Source of the DNA: UBA1259 sp964453915 | GTDB lineage: Bacteria > Bacillota > Clostridia > Christensenellales > Borkfalkiaceae | DNA length: 24,431 nt | Assembly (NCBI GenBank): GCA_964453915.1 | Contig: CAYVPW010000021.1 | Span: forward strand, 1-24,431 | Direction of reading: 5' to 3' | Shown here: positions 22,840-24,431 of the stretch, one piece after another | Numbering within the stretch: the stretch's first letter is position 1 | Layout of the letters: each line of letters starts with the position of its first letter | Translations under genes and position numbers: made by a program | Notes under the pieces: model-generated | Seen by the model: only the letters and a program-made list of their open reading frames with translations | Database searches by the model: none | Told to the model about the DNA's origin: nothing

Positions 22840-22880
22840 AATTGGGTTAGAGAATATAACACTCTTTCGGAGGTATTAAA

Positions 22881-24092
22881 ATGTACGGACAAGAAAACTT
22901 TACCGCACACTCTGCGGTAATTAAGGTGATGGGCGTAGGTGGCGGTGGCTGCAACGCTATAAACAGTATGATAGAATCTAACGTCGGTAGTGCGGAATTT
23001 ATCGCCGTAAATACCGATAGTCAGGCGCTTTTATTATCTAAGGCGGGTAAATGTCTTCAAATAGGCGAAAAATTAACCAAAGGTCTTGGTGCGGGTAGCA
23101 ATCCGGACGTTGGCGAAGCCGCTGCGGAAGAAAGCAGAGAAGAAATAGAACAAGAACTTAAAGGAACGGACTTGTTGTTTATCGCAAGCGGTATGGGCGG
23201 TGGCACCGGAACGGGCGCTGCTTCCGTTATTGCAAGAATTGCAAGAGAAATGGGCATTTTAACCGTTGCGGTTGTAACAAAGCCTTTCTCTTTTGAAGGA
23301 AGAGTAAGAAACGAAAATGCAAACAAGGGCGTTTCTAATTTAAAAAAATACGTAGATACTTTGGTGATAATTCCCAACGACAAATTGTTGCAATTCTTGC
23401 CCGAACAAATCGGTATGATAGATGCGTTTAAGGTTGCGGACGATATGCTAAAACAAGGTATAATCGGTATTGTAGATTTAATTGCAACGCCTTCTTTGAT
23501 CAACCTAGACTTTGCAGACGTAAATACTATTATGAGAGATCAAGGCTTGGCTCATATGGGAATAGGTAGAGCAAAGGGCGAAAACAGGATTATAGAAGCG
23601 GTAAGACAAGCCGTTTCTAGTCCTTTACTGGAAACTACTATTGAGGGGGCAAGATCCGTAATTCTTAACGTGACCGGCGGAAAAGACTTAAAACTTGGCG
23701 AAGTAAACGAAGCGGCTGTTCTTGTTCAAGGTATTATAGATTCCGGTGCTAACATTATTTTTGGCGCAACTATAGACGAAAATATGAACGAAGAAGTAAA
23801 AATCACCGTTATTGCAACGGGCTTTACACCGATAGAACAACAACCGCAAGAAGAAAAAGTAGAGTTTAAAGAAGAATTAAAGCCTGCTTCATCGGTTAAT
23901 CTTCCGCCGCTTTTAAGAGATTTAGAAGAGATAGAAAAGGCGGAAAAGGCTGCTGCTCCGGTTATAGAAGAACCCGTTGTGGAAGAGCAAAAAGAAAATA
24001 CTTCTATACTAAAAGAAGATTTAGACGAAAAAGAAGAGAAAAAGCGTGAACTTCCCGCTTTTATGAAAAAACTTTTTGGTAAAAACAAATAA
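22881..24092 (+). CDS. ftsZ: Cell division GTPase FtsZ
   Basis: A 403-residue tubulin homologue that forms the Z ring. The N-terminal GTP-binding loop VGGGGCNA is near 19-26, the tubulin signature GMGGGTGTG is at 104-112, and the T7 synergy-loop region LINLDFADVNTIM contains the catalytic acidic residues. A charged variable linker (about 325-388) precedes the conserved C-terminal peptide ELPAFMKKLFGKNK, the dock for FtsA, SepF and other membrane anchors. The strong ribosome binding site GGAGG at 22869-22873 lies 7 bases before the ATG. It has its own promoter and is followed by a terminator, so it is the last gene of the division cluster. Confidence 0.98.
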   Translation: MYGQENFTAHSAVIKVMGVGGGGCNAINSMIESNVGSAEFIAVNTDSQALLLSKAGKCLQIGEKLTKGLGAGSNPDVGEAAAEESREEIEQELKGTDLLFIASGMGGGTGTGAASVIARIAREMGILTVAVVTKPFSFEGRVRNENANKGVSNLKKYVDTLVIIPNDKLLQFLPEQIGMIDAFKVADDMLKQGIIGIVDLIATPSLINLDFADVNTIMRDQGLAHMGIGRAKGENRIIEAVRQAVSSPLLETTIEGARSVILNVTGGKDLKLGEVNEAAVLVQGIIDSGANIIFGATIDENMNEEVKITVIATGFTPIEQQPQEEKVEFKEELKPASSVNLPPLLRDLEEIEKAEKAAAPVIEEPVVEEQKENTSILKEDLDEKEEKKRELPAFMKKLFGKNK

Positions 24093-24127
24093 CAAGTAAA
24101 AAATTTGTTTTGAATATTTAAATAATT

Positions 24128-24163
24128 AAACACGCTGCAATTTTATTTTCAGCGTGTTTTTGT
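24128..24163 (+). terminator. ftsZ terminator
   Basis: AAACACGCTG at 24128-24137 pairs with CAGCGTGTTT at 24150-24159 around a 12-base AT loop, followed by Ts. It begins 36 bases after the ftsZ stop. Confidence 0.82.
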
Positions 24164-24198
24164 TTGGGTGATTTTTTATAAAAAATTTTCAAGTAATA

Positions 24199-24233
24199 AA
24201 AAAACAACCGTTTGTAAAAAACGGTTGTTTTTT
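24199..24233. terminator. Terminator of the tRNA-Pro gene, probably bidirectional
   Basis: A perfect 15-bp stem, 24199-24213 with 24219-24233 (core AACAACCGTTT / AAACGGTTGTT), around GTAAA and flanked by A- and T-runs on both sides. On the minus strand it starts right at the end of the tRNA CCA. On the plus strand it backs up the ftsZ terminator. Confidence 0.85.
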
Positions 24234-24308
24234 GGTCGGAGTAGCGAGACTTGAACTCACGGCCTCTTGCCCCCCAGACAAGCGCGCTACCAACTGCGCC
24301 ATACCCCG
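24233..24308 (-). tRNA. tRNA-Pro (anticodon GGG), CCA encoded
   Basis: Read on the minus strand, 73 bases plus an encoded CCA (24233-24235) fold as a full cloverleaf. The acceptor stem CGGGGTA/TACTCCG has one G-T pair. The D stem is GCGC/GCGC with GG and A21 in the loop. The anticodon stem CTTGT/GCAAG carries the loop CTGGGGG, giving anticodon GGG with G37. The T stem GTGAG/CTCGC has the loop TTCAAGT, and the discriminator is A73. C1-G72 and A73 are typical of bacterial proline tRNAs. It decodes CCC and CCU. Confidence 0.95.
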
Positions 24309-24318
24309 AACGATTATT

Positions 24319-24347
24319 ATTGTATCACAACTTTTTTTATTTTGCAA
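24319..24347 (-). promoter_or_regulatory. Promoter of the tRNA-Pro gene
   Basis: On the minus strand, TTGCAA (24342-24347), a 17-bp spacer and TACAAT (24319-24324). The -10 box ends 10 bases before the first tRNA base, leaving a very short 5' leader. Confidence 0.75.
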
Positions 24348-24366
24348 CAATTTTAAGGGTAAAGAT

Positions 24367-24395
24367 TAGACTGTTTGCAAAAAAAATGGTAAAAT
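24367..24395 (+). promoter_or_regulatory. Rightward extended -10 promoter for the next gene
   Basis: TAAAAT at 24390-24395 is preceded by TGG, giving an extended -10 (TGnTAAAAT). A weak -35 (TAGACT, 24367-24372) lies 17 bases upstream. It points to the possible gene start at 24427. Confidence 0.45.
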
Positions 24396-24426
24396 ATTTA
24401 CAAAAGCAAAACGGGGACCGTTTACT

Positions 24427-24431
24427 ATGAG
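24427..24431 (+). CDS. First bases of a possible next gene (cut by the window edge)
   Basis: An ATG at 24427 follows GGGGA (24413-24417) at 9 bases, downstream of an extended -10 promoter. Only five bases lie within the window, so nothing can be said about the product. Confidence 0.35.

Noticed and set aside
23057..23503. 148-codon open frame on the minus strand
   Set aside because: It lies wholly within ftsZ on the opposite strand, has no ribosome binding site and has shadow-like composition. Similar minus-strand frames inside the operon genes (for example 1202-1543 and 16175-16471) are rejected for the same reason.
1..24431. CRISPR array, insertion sequence, integrase, attachment site or prophage genes
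   Set aside because: No repeat-spacer pattern, transposase or integrase motif was found. The single tRNA has no flanking partial duplicate visible in the window.

Overview
The window looks like chromosomal DNA of a low-GC Firmicute, most likely an anaerobic, uncultured gut-type Clostridia lineage (inference). The reasons are the AT-rich base composition, AAGGAG/GGGGAG ribosome binding sites, sigma-A promoters, a ferredoxin-dependent 2-oxoacid oxidoreductase, and a division/wall gene order typical of Firmicutes. The MurE homologue carries the DNPR motif of meso-diaminopimelate-adding enzymes. Stop codons are standard. I see no insertion sequence, prophage or CRISPR array.

Layout. (1) 144-9101 is a tightly packed operon. 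It encodes a sodium:solute symporter, a phenylacetate-CoA ligase-like enzyme, both subunits of indolepyruvate:ferredoxin oxidoreductase (IorA, IorB), a second ligase paralogue, a tandem ACT-domain protein, a metal-dependent amidohydrolase-2 protein and a class I aminotransferase, and it ends in a terminator. Together these could take up aryl acids (phenylacetate, indoleacetate and the like), activate them to CoA thioesters, reductively carboxylate them to aryl-pyruvates and transaminate these to aromatic amino acids. Run the other way, they would ferment aromatic amino acids.

(2) 9148-13089 is a two-component module. It has an OmpR-type regulator, a histidine kinase with almost no extracellular loop, an 8-helix membrane protein of unknown family, two related small two-helix membrane proteins, and a small charged helical protein. 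Half-sites of the form TTAACA at 11-bp spacing lie upstream of the regulator and again upstream of the second small operon. This resembles the Pho-box logic of PhoP/PhoB-type regulators and suggests a local regulon. It is the best candidate here for an undescribed system, probably envelope-related (inference).

(3) 13086-14637 holds a TetR-family regulator divergent from a 70-residue cysteine-rich (zinc-ribbon-like) protein and a CDP-alcohol phosphatidyltransferase (PgsA-like). Face-to-face promoters sit in a large palindrome between them, so phospholipid head-group synthesis may be under the TetR protein.

(4) 14672-24163 is a reduced dcw cluster: murE, mraY, murD, ftsW, murA, ftsQ, ftsA, ftsZ. 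murF and murG, normally interleaved, are absent. Two junctions use TTG starts overlapping the previous TGA stop. FtsA is short, ends without the usual membrane-targeting helix and has an altered phosphate-2 motif. ftsZ has its own promoter inside the end of ftsA.

(5) 24199-24431 contains a tRNA-Pro(GGG) on the minus strand with its promoter and terminator, then a promoter and the first bases of a possible next gene. There is no gene-free stretch longer than about 160 bases.
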